From Diphasiastrum complanatum (lineage: Eukaryota; Streptophyta; Lycopodiopsida; Lycopodiales; Lycopodiaceae), in assembly GCA_029204225.1 (NCBI GenBank), contig CM055107.1, positions 29,601,410-29,661,409 of the forward strand: a stretch of 60,000 bases of DNA, read 5' to 3'. The translations under genes and the position numbers were made by a program. This document shows, one piece after another, positions 11,451 to 23,601 of the stretch. The notes below the pieces were generated by a model, which was not told the DNA's origin, did no database searches, and worked only from the letters and a program-made list of their open reading frames with translations. The number at the start of each line of letters is the position of its first letter. Position 1 is the stretch's first letter.

Positions 11451-12130
11451 GCTTGCTCGAGCTTGGACTTGAAGATCCTTCTTGATCTTCACCTTTGACT
11501 TGATTCTTCTTGAATGCAGAACCCTTGCCTTTGGATTTTCTCTTACTCTTGGTGAAAAGAGCCTTGTCATCTCCATCCTTGACTTGATGTGAGTTCTCCT
11601 ACTCTCCTCGACCATGAGGACTCCTTGGAGATCTTCAAGTGAGGGCAACTTGCCCATAATTGCATAGCCTTGCACTAGGTTAGCAAAATCCACACTCAAA
11701 CAATTCAAGATTAGTTGAACAAGTTCACTTTCCTTAATGGAATCTCCTATGTAAGCAAGCTCCTTGTTAAGTCCTTAACTCTCAACTCATATGAATGTCC
11801 ACTCTCTCCTCTAGCTTGAAAACATTGAAGGATTTGATTCTTCAAGGATAGCAACCTTGAAGTATTCTTGGATTCATATATATTTTGAAGAGTTTCCCAT
11901 GCTTCTTGAGCCGAGGTGCAAGCACCTACCTCATTAAGAAGCTCATTAGCTACATTCATTTTTATACAATGGAGAGCAACCTTGCACCTCCTTTTGTATT
12001 TTGTAGCTTCTTGAGGGTGAATGACTCATCCTCTTCACCACTCACTATATCCATTAGATCTTGTAAAATAAAAATTTATTCCATTCATCTGCTTCCAAAT
12101 TGAATAATTAGAAGCATTCATTCTATCATG
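11451..12130 (-). pseudogene. Co-1 gag (broken)
   Basis: The copia Gag helical region is visible at 11747-11959 (NEVGACTSAQEAWETLQNIY, then LKNQILQCFQARGESGHSYE) and at 11590-11708 (NCLSVDFANLVQGYAIMGKL, then LEDLQGVLMVEE). The N-terminal part up to about 12130 is degraded. A stop and frame changes lie near 11710-11760. Confidence 0.8.
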
Positions 12131-12955
12131 TGAATCCAAAAGATATGCATTCATTGAAGCCATCTATCTTTAAACAAGATCTTGATCACAAGAATAGATG
12201 CAAAATAGAAATGATTGAAAGACTAGCTATCCCACTACCTAGGGACTTGAGAAAGCTCAAAATTGGAATTCTCAATAATATCCTACCTGATCTTAAGCCA
12301 AATAAAATCTATGAATGTCAACAAGAATGGAAACTAGCTTGAATTTGCATAAAAATGGATCTAGAATTGCCTCCTCCTTGATCTCGACTCCACAAGGACA
12401 TAAGATTCACCTAACCTGAACCAAAAGGAATCATATGCACATAAATGCCTCTTCAAATCATTCCTACAAGATCAGGTTGAATCATCATGCCATAATCAAT
12501 CCAAACTATCTCACAAATCAAACAAAAATTGAACACAATCTTGACTAGAATTGCATTCCTTGATGAGCACTTATCAAAGTCTTTGGGATGACCCCAAACT
12601 TGGATTTCTAAGATCTCAATAAGTCTAAGAATGACTTATAACAATACCAAAGATAAGGATCTACCTTCCTTTTGATTTATTGAGAACTATTCCTTGTAAT
12701 AGACTCCACAAATCGAGTAGCATCAATATGATGAAAGTGCAAAATACTTGCTATTTTGATCCAATTGATAAGAGATGACCACAATTCGGATTTTGAAGCT
12801 CAAAATCCTATAAATAAAAAACCATTAGACCCCTCTTCACTCAAATTGATCAAGAATTGAAGGTACTACTCATAGATTATGTCTAGATAGCAATCAATGC
12901 TTGAATTGCATCAAAATCTATGATTCTGGCATGAAGTGAAGCTCATTTCTTGGAA
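12131..12955 (-). other. Co-1 leader
   Basis: This AT-rich stretch lies between gag and the primer site. The small open frames here show no recognisable domain. Confidence 0.6.
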
Positions 12956-12969
12956 TGGCTCTGATACCA
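12956..12969 (-). other. Co-1 primer binding site, initiator Met tRNA type
   Basis: On the minus strand it reads TGGTATCAGAGCCA, the common plant primer site complementary to initiator-Met tRNA. It directly abuts the LTR edge. Confidence 0.92.
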
Positions 12970-13586
12970 TGATAAAAGTTCACCAAAATAATGCCATTTT
13001 ATCCTAGAAATGATGGAGAAAGCACCTACTTAACATCCAAACAAGATCTAGAAGCTAGATTACTAATCAATGCATTGATTCCTAGCTTATCTTGGCTTGA
13101 ACTCATGAATTAGCTTGTTGTTGCATGTGTATTGTACCTGCAACTCCAAACTCATTCAATTATCATAAAAACTCATATGCCAATAACATTCATCAATCAA
13201 ATCATAGACTCAAACTAGTCAAGAAAGAGAATCTTGATTTTGCTCATGATTGGTTGGAAATCCCATCACATATTTATACATGTCGGGTCTGAGCATATTA
13301 GGGCTTCTATGTATTCATCATAACCTAACCCTAACATATAACCTAAAGATCCACTTGATCCACCCTATTTAGGGTCAATGCCTCGAGATCCAAAAACAAT
13401 GAGAAAAATGCCATTTTTAGCTCCTACTTTTTCTCTACCCTATCTATGCACTCTTTGGACATATCCCAAAGGTACCATTCCAAAGCTAGGTTAATGATTT
13501 GACTTAGAATAAGGTATCCTATGCTTTTGGCACATGTGACATCCCACAACATGGCCTCAAAGTCATTTACAAGTGGTAATTGTGCA
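12970..13586 (-). repeat. Co-1 5' LTR
   Basis: Plus-strand ends are TGATAAAAG and TTGTGCA (TG..CA). One edge abuts the primer site; the other edge matches the end of the 3' LTR fragment at 8220. Length is 617 bp. Confidence 0.9.
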
Positions 13587-13794
13587 TAAATTTAACAAGT
13601 TCAAAGAGGTTTATGTGGCACATGGGATCAAGAGAGAGCTTTCAAACAATGTGGATAAGCTTGATGTCATTGATGTTGATGAAACTAACATTTTTGGTGG
13701 TGATGAAGATGGTTCTTTGATGGTTGACAAAAATCCTTCAAGTTCGCACATGTGGAGAATTACCAAAAATGTGTGAATGATCTTTACAGAGTTT
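13587..13794 (+). other. Unrecognised spacer with short open frame
   Basis: This 208-bp segment lies between the Co-1 LTR and a candidate Co-2 LTR. A frame continues from the LTR to 13776 and reads KEVYVAHGIKRELSNNVDKL before an Asp-rich part. I cannot assign a family. It may be host or older-repeat DNA caught between two insertions. Confidence 0.4.
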
Positions 13795-14387
13795 TGTGTT
13801 AGCACATAGATCAAATGGAGAGTGAATTTCACAATCTACCTCTAGATTCTATGGCTAGATCACAATCTAGAATGCTAATGATCAAACAATGATTACTTCT
13901 ACACGTCTGGGAAAATTACAAATGAAATGAATGTATGAAAAAATCTTCAAGCTCGTGTTAGAGAGAGAATAGCAATTCAAGCTTAATATTACAAAGTCCA
14001 AATCGACAAGAAGATATCCTCAATGCTTGATTCATCATAAAAATTAGTGAGGGATCTCACTTACATATATAGGAAAGGTACTAGCTCAAGGTAGCACTAG
14101 CATGCAACCTTATTTCTCCACCTCTAAAAGTAGTTTATACCAAAATATTGACACCTATCACTTTCATGACAAGACATGCAACTATATCTACCTACTTTCT
14201 ACATGTGTCATATTCTAGACTTCAAATATACAAATGTCCATGCATGTGCCAATACAAGTCTTAGTTTGATTTGCATGTTGCATTTGGCAAACTAGACATT
14301 ATGCATGTGGATTGGCTCAAGTTTCTACTAGGCCAAATTTGGCAATTTCACCTTGTAAAACTACATGCATGTTGTAAATCTTTATCA
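13795..14387 (-). repeat. Candidate Co-2 3' LTR
   Basis: Ends are TGTGTTAGCACA and CTTTATCA (plus strand; TG..CA), and a G-rich polypurine-like run (minus TTTGGGG) abuts the right end. A matching 5' copy was not found, so this is provisional. Confidence 0.45.
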
Positions 14388-15345
14388 ACCCCAAACGTCA
14401 AGATAGATGGCTTTTGATTTTCAGCACTCCTCCTAAAAAGCTATCTATTTGACTTGAACATTGATCTTGGAATCAATCCAAGGTTGGTCCTATGCTTGAT
14501 GAAGAGCTTTTTGTGTGGATTCTTTGATATGCATATGAAGTTGAGATCAACCAAAGAATCCATTATAGCAGCATCCTCACCATAACCATGATAAGATCTC
14601 TTTGGTAGAAATCTCTTGCCAATACTTTTGAAGAGTATTCCACCAATTTGCCACTATTTTGATGTGCCTCCTCCATGCTTGATAAAGATCTTTGATTTGT
14701 GAATTCCATTTGCCTAAAGATAGCTTCATCATAAATGAAGAAATCCGAGGCCTCCATGCCTCATAAGGATTATAAAAATCAAGATCATGAGATGTGAAAA
14801 TGAGATGATCATCAAGATTAAGCATACTAGCTTGACTAGTTCACATACTATGAACTTTATCCATAATGGATCTAATCTTGATATCACATGCTAACTTGAT
14901 CTTTTTGAGGCTAAATAATATCTCAAGGATGTAAATGTCCACTTTGGATGCTTCACTTAATCTCAAGAGAAGTTTACAAAATGCCTCATAACAAATTTTT
15001 TAAACTATGAGTATCAAACTCATTCTTGTTCTTATTAGATCCAAGAGCATACTCTTGATGACACAATATCTTGCTTTCAAAATGTTTTAATAACATATGA
15101 CAACATCCAAAACTAGAATTATCTTACATGAAATTTGAGATGTAAAAATCTCAATAAAGCAAGATGGTACATCAACAAATGAAAGAGAAGCATAGGTGAG
15201 AATGTTTGAATGAATACCGCCTGAAATTTTTCTCTCTTTACCATAAAAAAATATCCACAAGGACTCGGCCTTGCATCATTTCTATTGAAGATAGTCAAGT
15301 ACTGATGGGGTCAAAATTTGAGGAGGAGCATCCTCAACATATGTA
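14388..15345 (-). other. Degraded 3' part of Co-2
   Basis: The copia RT and RNase H expected here are not recognisable. A sequence near 14410-14500 resembles the tail after RNase H of Co-1, including a purine-rich GGAGGAGTG run. Remaining small open frames (for example 14563-14825) show no domain. Confidence 0.4.
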
Positions 15346-15749
15346 CTCAAGGAGATAGGATTTGTGATGCATCTTGAGATGCTATGATCTCAGCCCCTTC
15401 CAAGGTTGAATGCTGATCTTCATAAAAAATAACATCTCCATTCTCAATCACTTTTGACATAGAGAGTATAAAGGCTTTATAGGCCTCCTTGGTGGATAAG
15501 CATCCAACCATGATCCATGAACTTGGATCACCTTCCTTCCTTGTTTCCAAGAAATTATATGCAAGGCAAATCTTTCAAGTACACTAAGGTAATCAACCTT
15601 AGGCTTATAGTTGAACAAGACTCCATATGGTGTATTTCCTCCAAGAGCTCCAATGCTCCTCAAAGCTTTGACGTTCAATGAGAATTCCATCTCAACATAT
15701 GCTTTGAATAATAGGAAATAATCATGCACCATAAAATTTGAAGAAATAA
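15346..15749 (-). pseudogene. Co-2 integrase end and post-integrase segment (left half)
   Basis: The reading begins inside the integrase core (FLLFKAYVEMEFSLNVKALR) and jumps directly to the late integrase segment (GGNTPYGVLFNYKPKVDYL). About 100 residues, including the second catalytic Asp and the Glu, are therefore deleted. The post-integrase signature follows in another frame (SWIMVGCLSTKEAYKAF ... NGDVIFYEDQHST). It is the direct continuation of the fragment that ends at 24653 on the other side of Gy-2. Confidence 0.78.
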
Positions 15750-15754
15750 GATAT
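15750..15754. repeat. Target site duplication of Gy-2, left copy
   Basis: GATAT is identical to 24648-24652. Confidence 0.92.
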
Positions 15755-16638
<884 letters not shown>

Positions 16639-16644
16639 ATTTTT

Positions 16645-16662
16645 TGGCGTCGATGCCGGGGA
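16645..16662 (+). other. Gy-2 primer binding site, tRNA-Asp type
   Basis: TGGCGTCGATGCCGGGGA matches the complement of the tRNA-Asp 3' end with two differences. It lies six bases after the LTR. Confidence 0.8.
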
Positions 16663-18300
16663 ATAGATTAGCATTTTCTTGCTTTTTAGCTTGCATGCAT
16701 TCATCTTGTGATTTTTGCTTGTGGAATGGATGTGTGGGGGGCAGTTTAGTGTGGAGTCGAGGTTAGATTTGTTGTTTTTTCATGATTTGTTGCTTGTATT
16801 ATCTGTGGAGGGAGATGTAGAGGTGAGAAACATCAGATCCCATCACCCTATCTCTTCCATATATCCTAAAAATCAGAAAAATCAGAAAAAACCATGTAGT
16901 TTTGACAAACTGTCCAGAAAAGAGCCAAAAAAACACCTATCAAACCTCATAACTTTCTGATCTGCTCAAACCAACCTTCGCCCACCTGGCAGTATGTTCT
17001 GCCACATCATCAGTACCTAGTCTGGCGAAGGTTATTTCCTAGCCAGTTTGCCAAAATTGCCAAAAAAAAGCCAAAAAAATGAAAAAACCTTTGTAAAAAA
17101 TGTCCAGAATCTCATAGTAGCCCAAAACACCCCAAACAACCTTTGCCCAGCTTCGTTTCCAGCATCAGATTCATCATGGAGGTCAACGAAGGTTAATACT
17201 GAGTGTAGGAGCTCTGGCGAAGGTTCTTGCTCACCAAAAATAGGAATCTGCCATCAGAACCTTCGCCAACTTCAATATCTTCAAAAGTACTTACTGTAAA
17301 CCTTCGCCAGTTTGCCAGTAGCTACTTTTTCATGTTTTCTAGCTTTAGTGAAGTCGGCGAAGGTTAATATTGAGAATAAGTGATCAGGCGAACATTTCTA
17401 GTACTCAGAGAGAAATTTAAGTCCCTTGAGCCTTCGCCAACCTTTATAAACCTTCACTAGTATATCATTAATCTTTGTCGAGCTTAGAATAGTCATAAAA
17501 CATTGTTTTGAAGTATTTGTGAAGTGGGCGAAGGTTAACATTACCTATAACTAGTCCAGTGAACGTTTCCAGCTCTCAAAAGTGCCAAATTGCCTTTTGA
17601 ATCTTCGCCATACTAATTCTTGCCCTGATAATCTTCGCCTAATCTTCGCCAGCCCTCTGATCACCAATCTATACTTCCTTGCAAGTCGACGAAGGTCATT
17701 CTCCATCAGAAGGATAGTGGCGAAGGTTCCCTGTTCAAATCACGCCCAAATTGCTTTCAGAACCTTCGCTGAACCATCCTTTGCCAACAAGAACCTTCGC
17801 CGAGCTCCGTAAAGTGGTGATACACTGTGATAAAACATATATCAGTCAGGTGAAAGTTTCTGTTAAGAAAATCCAAAAAAATTGTTGAAACTACTAGTGA
17901 CTTGACCTGCAAAATACCTGTTCGATCTTATACAAGTCATACCATTTAGTGCTGGGGGCAAGCGCAATCCCCCAGACCCCTGCACCGGGGCCTTAGCAGG
18001 GAGACCCTGAACCCCACCCGCCCCGGCACCATCGAGGCCATCTATCACTCACCATTGTTGCCAACTGCGCCGTTACAACATCCATTTTTTTGTGTGTGAT
18101 CAACTCCATTCAAATATGTGCCACCATACACTCATCTCTCAATAACCATTTCAACTGTCATCCAGTAAAATTTGTTAGTTATTCATGTTCCTTTCATCCC
18201 TTCCAATCATCACCCATTGATCATCACTCGAACAAGATCCACTTAGATCCATTGTTGCCATATACCTTCACATTGTATCAAATTTGCATAGTGAATGAGA
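16663..18300 (+). other. Gy-2 leader with dense GGCGAAGGTT / AACCTTCGCC array
   Basis: This 1.6-kb stretch lies between primer site and gag. Around twenty copies of the 10-mer, exact or with one or two changes and in both orientations, lie between 16970 and 17805 (for example 17022, 17216, 17259, 17301, 17355, 17527, 17718, 17791). Spacing is irregular at roughly 15-90 bp. No convincing protein frame exists. A GC-rich patch lies at 17940-18040. Confidence 0.75.
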
Positions 18301-18303
18301 TTG

Positions 18304-19134
18304 AGATATGGTAGAATACTACCTGCAGAGAATCTAGAGCTACATCAAGTAACAGTGGAAGAGATCCGACCAAATCAGCCAAATCCAATGGATCAAGATA
18401 TTTCCATTCCAGCGGTACCTCTCCAAGCAATCAGATCTCCTAGATTGGAACTTGTTAAATTTGATGGATCCACCGATCCTATCTGATTCTTGCAGATCTA
18501 TAAGCAAGCATGCGAGATCTATGGTGAAACCACCCCGACAGAGAAACTGAAGTTGTTTCCAATGTCCCTGACAGGAGCGGCTTTAGATTGCTTTTTCAAT
18601 CAGACGACACAAGAACGAATAGACTGGGAAGTGGAAGCCGAAACATTTTCCCAACAGGAAATGCAACAATGGTATGGACCTGATGAACCATTCATCGATC
18701 CTGCTATTAACGATTTTTATGCCACATACGCTGCACAACCACAATGCCAAGGGGGCAAATTATATGGATGTTATGGATGCGGAGAAGGACATAGGATTGC
18801 AGAATGTCCAAACAAAGGAATTTATACACCCTTCTGTCGTGAGTGTGGATATGGACATTGCTACAAGAATTGTCCATTGAGAACTAGCACTAGCACACCA
18901 TTGAATTGGATTGCAGTTCAATTAGCAGGCCCAAGCACAACTCCACACTCAACTATTCCAAGGAGACCTCCCTATTGTAATGTTCTAGTGTTAGCTATTA
19001 CGCGAGCACAAAAGCGCAAGGAGGTAGCTCCATCATCACCACACTCTGTATCAGTGCCAACTGATCAACCTTCAACATCAGGAGGAGCGAGATTACCTTA
19101 TCTGAATGTGAAGGATGAACAAAGATTATATTAG
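18304..19134 (+). pseudogene. Gy-2 gag, internally shortened
   Basis: The capsid N-terminal part is recognisable (LELVKFDGSTDPI, a stop, then FLQIYKQACEIYGETTPTEK and LFPMSLTGAALDCFFNQ). Compared with the Gy-3 gag (59111-59782), the central capsid region of roughly 100-150 residues is missing between the DWEV motif and the glutamine-rich linker. Two knuckles follow: CYGCGEGHRIAEC and CRECGYGHCYKNC. A stop at 18484-18486 breaks the N-terminal frame. Confidence 0.8.
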
Positions 19135-19565
19135 AAGATCAAGCATTGGATACAAGAAGCACAAGCGGAGGAAGCGGCTCAAGCTGCACATCAACCGACA
19201 ACTCCTCAAGACACTGCACCAGAGAGAGAGATCAGCAAGCAAATGCACCGCAAGGTTCACCACACAGATCAGATGTGAATGTGCGACTACACCATCGGGA
19301 AGAACCATTCCATATGGCAGAACCTAAAGCTCCAAGGATGGAACTACTGACGAGCATCTTATCCAACAGAATGAACATCTCTATTGGAGAGTTCCTTCGA
19401 CTTGCACCTCAAGCAAAGGGTGTCTTGTTAGATTGGTTGAACATTAAATCAGACATACCTTCCAAAGAACCATTATTTTGCGTCGATTTTGAAGAAGCCA
19501 ACAATGTTTTGAATGTAGGAGTGGCGTGGGAGAGTGAGGAGCACAATATAACTCTTCCTATTTAG
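19135..19565 (+). pseudogene. Gy-2 gag-protease linker
   Basis: The frame at 19146-19565 contains EPKAPRMELLTSILSNRMNI and EFLRLAPQAKGVLLDWLNI, which is colinear with Gy-1 5388-5640. It ends at a TAG just before the protease. Confidence 0.65.
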
Positions 19566-20574
19566 CACAAACTCTTCGGAAAAGAAGCTACTATTGTAGA
19601 TGGAGGATTGGGTGTCAACCTTATCTCCACTACTTTGTATGAGAAGTGGAATCTACAAGGCCTGAAAGCTGCCAAGTTTGCCATCAAACTGGCTGATCAA
19701 TCATGTGTGCGGTCGAAGGGGATTGTAGAAGACATTCCAGTCAAGATAGCAGGGGTACAATTTGTCATCACGTGTGGTAATGGACATTCCTGAAACACCC
19801 ACTACCTATCGAGTTTTGTTGGGACGACCCTGGTTACGAATTGCGCAAGTAGTTCATAATTGGGGGACCGACAAAATCATGTTTGAGAACAGAGAGAGGG
19901 CAGTAAAGGTGGATCCCTCCACATGGACGGTGAAGCCTGTACCACCCAAAGCTGATGACACTTCTTCCACAACGGACCATAGCATTGATCGTCAGAAAGC
20001 TTCAATGGGTGTTCATTATGATTCACAAACAGCCATGTTGTGGACGGATGCATTGGCAACTATTGACTGTATGGATGGGCATACATGTCATCCAGATTCA
20101 GATTCAGATTCAGAACCCAGTGAATTACCACTTAGAGGATTCACCCTTGACACGCCTATCTCATATGGGGTGAACATGATAAACGTAGCATGTCTGTCAT
20201 CGGAACCTATTCCGGAACCTGTTGAAGATGATTTAATTCCTTGGCAACATGCATTGTCCTATGACGAGGAAGCTGAGCCGACACAGATCCTACACCACAT
20301 GGATTCTATGCGTTATGGAGTTCAACGAATACCAGCTCAACCGCCTCATAAATCTCAACATGCTAAAATCTCCAAGATGCCACCATCAAAATCACCTGTA
20401 CCAAAGAAAAATCAACAAAAGCAAAGATACAATCAGGTGATCAAGTGGAGCAATTTACCCAAAGAGGCTATAGCAACAATGGATGAAGACATTCGAAACC
20501 ATGTGGCGAATGTCAAAGAACCTCAACAGAAGACAACGAGCAAAGAAGCAGCAACAACCAACAACAAGATATAA
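19566..20574 (+). pseudogene. Gy-2 protease and linker (broken)
   Basis: The protease active site is VDGGLGVNLIST near 19598-19633. Gy-1 and Gy-3 have DGGS here, so the residue after Asp-Gly-Gly is changed to Leu. The frame shifts near 19780, after which the flap/C-terminal motif YRVLLGRPWLRIAQVVHNWG is present. A long acidic linker then runs to 20574, including a (GATTCA)n-type run encoding DSDSDSE near 20094-20115. Confidence 0.8.
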
Positions 20575-20595
20575 GGCAAGAAGAAAGTTGCTGAA

Positions 20596-21810
20596 TTGCA
20601 TGCTCAAGGGTCATCCGACCAAGCTTCGACATCAGTTTCAGGAATGTCAGAAGCAATGCACAAGATATCACTAATGAATTGTGCTAAGATCAACCTTTTG
20701 AAGGAAGAAACGAGTAAGGCACCAGTCCATGATGTGCCAGAAAACTTCAAGAGTTATACCTTGGACGACGTGGTGATCATGATGCCAAAAGCGCAACGAG
20801 AACCTGATGCAAATCAGAAAAAAGCAGAACAAGACTACGAGGGACCGGCTCGCACTCAACTGATGAATCTAGTAGAGCCAGGAGATGAAGACAAAATTGT
20901 TCATGTGGGAGCACAACTCACGCCCTCACAATTCACCCAACTGCAGAAGTTATTGATGGAGTATAAAGACTTCTTTGCGTGGTCTTACAAAGATCTAAAA
21001 GGAATTCCATCGTCTGTAGTCCAACACACCATATCTTTGGTTGAAGGAGCAACGCCAAAGGTGAGCCGATATTACCGCTGCAACCCAAACTACACCGTGC
21101 TAATCAAGCAAGAGTTGCAGAAGTTGCTCGATGCTGATTTCATTTATGAAATCGAGCACACGGAATGAGTGTCACCCATAGTCATTGTTCCCAAGAAGAA
21201 TGGCAAAATGTGGATTTGCGTCAATCTGAAGGCACTTAATGCTACGACGCGGAAGGATCACTTTTCCTTACCGTTCATAGAAAGCATCCTGGATCGCGTA
21301 GCTAGAGTGGAAGCCTATAGTTTTCTGGATAACTTCAGTGGCTACAACCAAGTGAAGATTGCACCGGAGGATCAACACAAGACTGCATTTACTACTGAAT
21401 GGGGTACATATGCCTACAAGGTCATGCCATTCGGTCTTTGTAATGCCCCTAGCTCTTTTCAGCGCATCATGCAAAAGGCATTCAAGGACTATTTACGGAA
21501 GTTCCTAGAGATCTTCCTGGATGATCTTTGCGTGCACGGATTTAACGATGAACACTTATCTCAACTAGAAAAAGTGCTTATACAATGCCGCATATTTCAA
21601 ATATCATTAAACCCAGAGAAATGCCAATTTTGGGTCACACATGGTCTTATCCTGGGCATATAGACATGGGATTGCCACTGATCTGTCTAAGATACGTATT
21701 ATCATGGATCTTCCACCCCCTAGAACGATTCGTGGAGTTTATGTATTTATGGGGCATGCCAATTACTACCAAATCTTCATTCTATTCTTTGCAGATTTGG
21801 CATGTCCTAT
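20596..21810 (+). pseudogene. Gy-2 reverse transcriptase (broken)
   Basis: RT motifs in order: FFAWSYKDLKGIPSSVVQHT, FIYEIEHTE, an in-frame TGA at 21166-21168 where the related elements have Trp, then VSPIVIVPKKNGKMW, SFLDNFSGYNQVKIAPEDQH, MPFGLCNAPSSFQRIM and the catalytic-site variant FLDDLCVHG. A frameshift near 21650 separates this from the thumb/connection part (HGIATDLSKIRIIMDLPPPR). The stop is a TGG to TGA change. Confidence 0.9.
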
Positions 21811-22246
21811 CTACAAGTTGACAGTTGATCCACATTGGACGGAGGAAGCCCTACAAGCTTTCCAAAAGCTGAAGGAAGCACTTATATCTGCACCAATCTT
21901 ATGGCCTCCCAATTGGACAATTGAGTTTCATGTGCATACCGATGCATCAAAGTATGCTATAGGAGCAGTATTGACCCAACCAAGCGAGTACAAGAAAGAC
22001 GTTCCTATTCGCTTCGCCAGTCGACAACTCAAAGATGCTGAAATCAACTATTCAACGACTGAGCGAGAAGCCTTGGCAATGATATTTGCAGTCAAGAAGT
22101 TTCGCCATTCTCTTATGGCCAGTCATTTTGCATTCTACATTGATCATCAACCTTTACTCTACCTAGTCAACAAAACCTGCAACACAAGGAGAATCACTAG
22201 ATGGTTACTCTTGTTGCTCGAGTTCAATTTTCGAATAGTGGTATGA
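21811..22246 (+). pseudogene. Gy-2 RNase H
   Basis: The domain is open in one frame: FHVHTDASKYAIGAVLTQPS, INYSTTEREALAMIFAVKKF and FYIDHQPLLYLVNKTC. It ends at a TGA at 22244-22246, after which the same frame continues as KGKQHHMADHVPRIK; the stop fits a CGA to TGA change. Catalytic Asp and Glu positions appear conserved. Confidence 0.88.
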
Positions 22247-23601
22247 AAAGGCAAGCAACATCATATGGCGGATCATGTACCACGAATCAAATCAACACAG
22301 AAGGAACCCCAACCTGATGATGAGTTACCGGATGCTGCTTTATTTTACGTGGATGTTGTACCGGATTGGGCCGCAGACATAGTTGGGTATTTGATGAACG
22401 GCCAACCTGATCGGTCACTATCCAAGGCGCAACAGCAGAAACTTGTGCTTCAAGCTCATCCATATCAGTTGATTGCCGGCCAACTGTATCGAAGAGGAGT
22501 GGACAATATCATTCGTCGTTGTATCTTGCCCCATGAGACAAGTCAGATCATGTCCCTCTCGCATGAAGCAATGGGAGGTGGACACTTCGCAGCAAATGTA
22601 ACAGTACGCAAGATTTTACAATCTGGTTGTTGGTGGCCAACAATGCACAAGGATACTGAGGCATATATCAAGCAATGTGATGTATGTCAGAGAGCGCGCA
22701 GACCAACGAAGGCAAATTATGAGCCGTTACATCCTGTGTTGGCTCAAGCTCCATTTGAGAAATGAGGACTTGATTACATCGGCCCTATTCACCCAGCCGC
22801 TCGTAGTACCCAAGCCCGATATACTATCGTGGCTACAGATTATCTCACAAAGTGGGTTGAAGCCAAAGCAGTGTGCGTAGCAGATGCTAGGTCCACCGCG
22901 AAGTTCCTTTATGAAAATATCATTGTACGCTTCGGATGTCCAGTGGAGATAGTCAGTGATCGGGGAACTCACTTTGTCAACAAGACCATCAAGGTCTTAT
23001 TAGAAGAGTTCTTTGTAATCCATCGTTTCAGCATGCCTTACTACCCAAGAGGCAATGGCCAAGCCGAATCTTCTAATAAGATTCTGTGCGGCATTTTGAC
23101 AAAGACCGTGGAAGCAAGCAGATCAGATTGGGAGCACAAGCTACACGCTGCTCTGTGGGCTTTCAGAACTACATACAAAGGTAGCACCGAACAAACTCCA
23201 TTCCAACTGGTGTATGGCCAAGATGCAGTCATGCCAGTGGAATTTCTCGTTCCATCCGCATTGCCATAGTGCAACGATTGGATGATACAAGATCGCTCCA
23301 CCTTTGTCACAAAGTGCTACACAAGTTGTACGAAACACGCTTGTTAGCGGTCCATGCTCTTGCTGCAGAGAAAACATGTCGCAAGGCCTGGCATGATCGT
23401 CGTCTTCACAAGAAAGATCTTCAAAAAAGAGATTTGATCCTCATATACAAGACAAAGGCAATCAAAGGAAAGCTGAAGTTCACTGGTGAAGGCCCTTATC
23501 GCATCACCGACATCTTATCGCAAGGGGCAGTGACTTTAGAAACAATGGATGGGACACCGTTTGCTACGCCCATCAACGGTAGCCGATTACGCAAGTACTA
23601 G
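22247..23601 (+). pseudogene. Gy-2 integrase (broken)
   Basis: The zinc-binding segment HEAMGGGHFAANVTVRKILQ and CDVCQRARRP is followed by an in-frame TGA at 22763-22765, where Trp is expected. The core reads ATDYLTKWVEAKAVC, VSDRGTHFVN and GNGQAESSNK, so D, D and E are all visible. The frame changes near 23265, and the C-terminal segment (AWHDRRLHKKDLQKRDLILI ... DGTPFATPINGSRLRKY) ends at 23601. Confidence 0.9.

Larger units (their letters stand above)
8152..13586 (-). mobile_element. Co-1: Ty1/copia LTR retrotransposon, 3' LTR split by Gy-1
   Basis: On the minus strand: 5' LTR (13586-12970), initiator-Met-tRNA primer site, gag with a zinc knuckle, protease, integrase, reverse transcriptase, RNase H, then the first 69 bp of the 3' LTR (8220-8152). 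Integrase before RT is the copia order. Frames are broken in several places but all domains are recognisable, and the integrase frame is open for 491 codons. The remainder of the 3' LTR should lie left of the window beyond Gy-1. Confidence 0.9.

Noticed and set aside
14563-14825. Possible gene with Trp-rich frame (KWNSQIKDLYQAWRR)
   Set aside because: Two overlapping frames within degraded Co-2 sequence, no homology recognised, no start context.
19115-20173. Several extra overlapping frames in the Gy-2 linker
   Set aside because: Shadow frames of the acidic linker; only the frames colinear with Gy-1 were kept.
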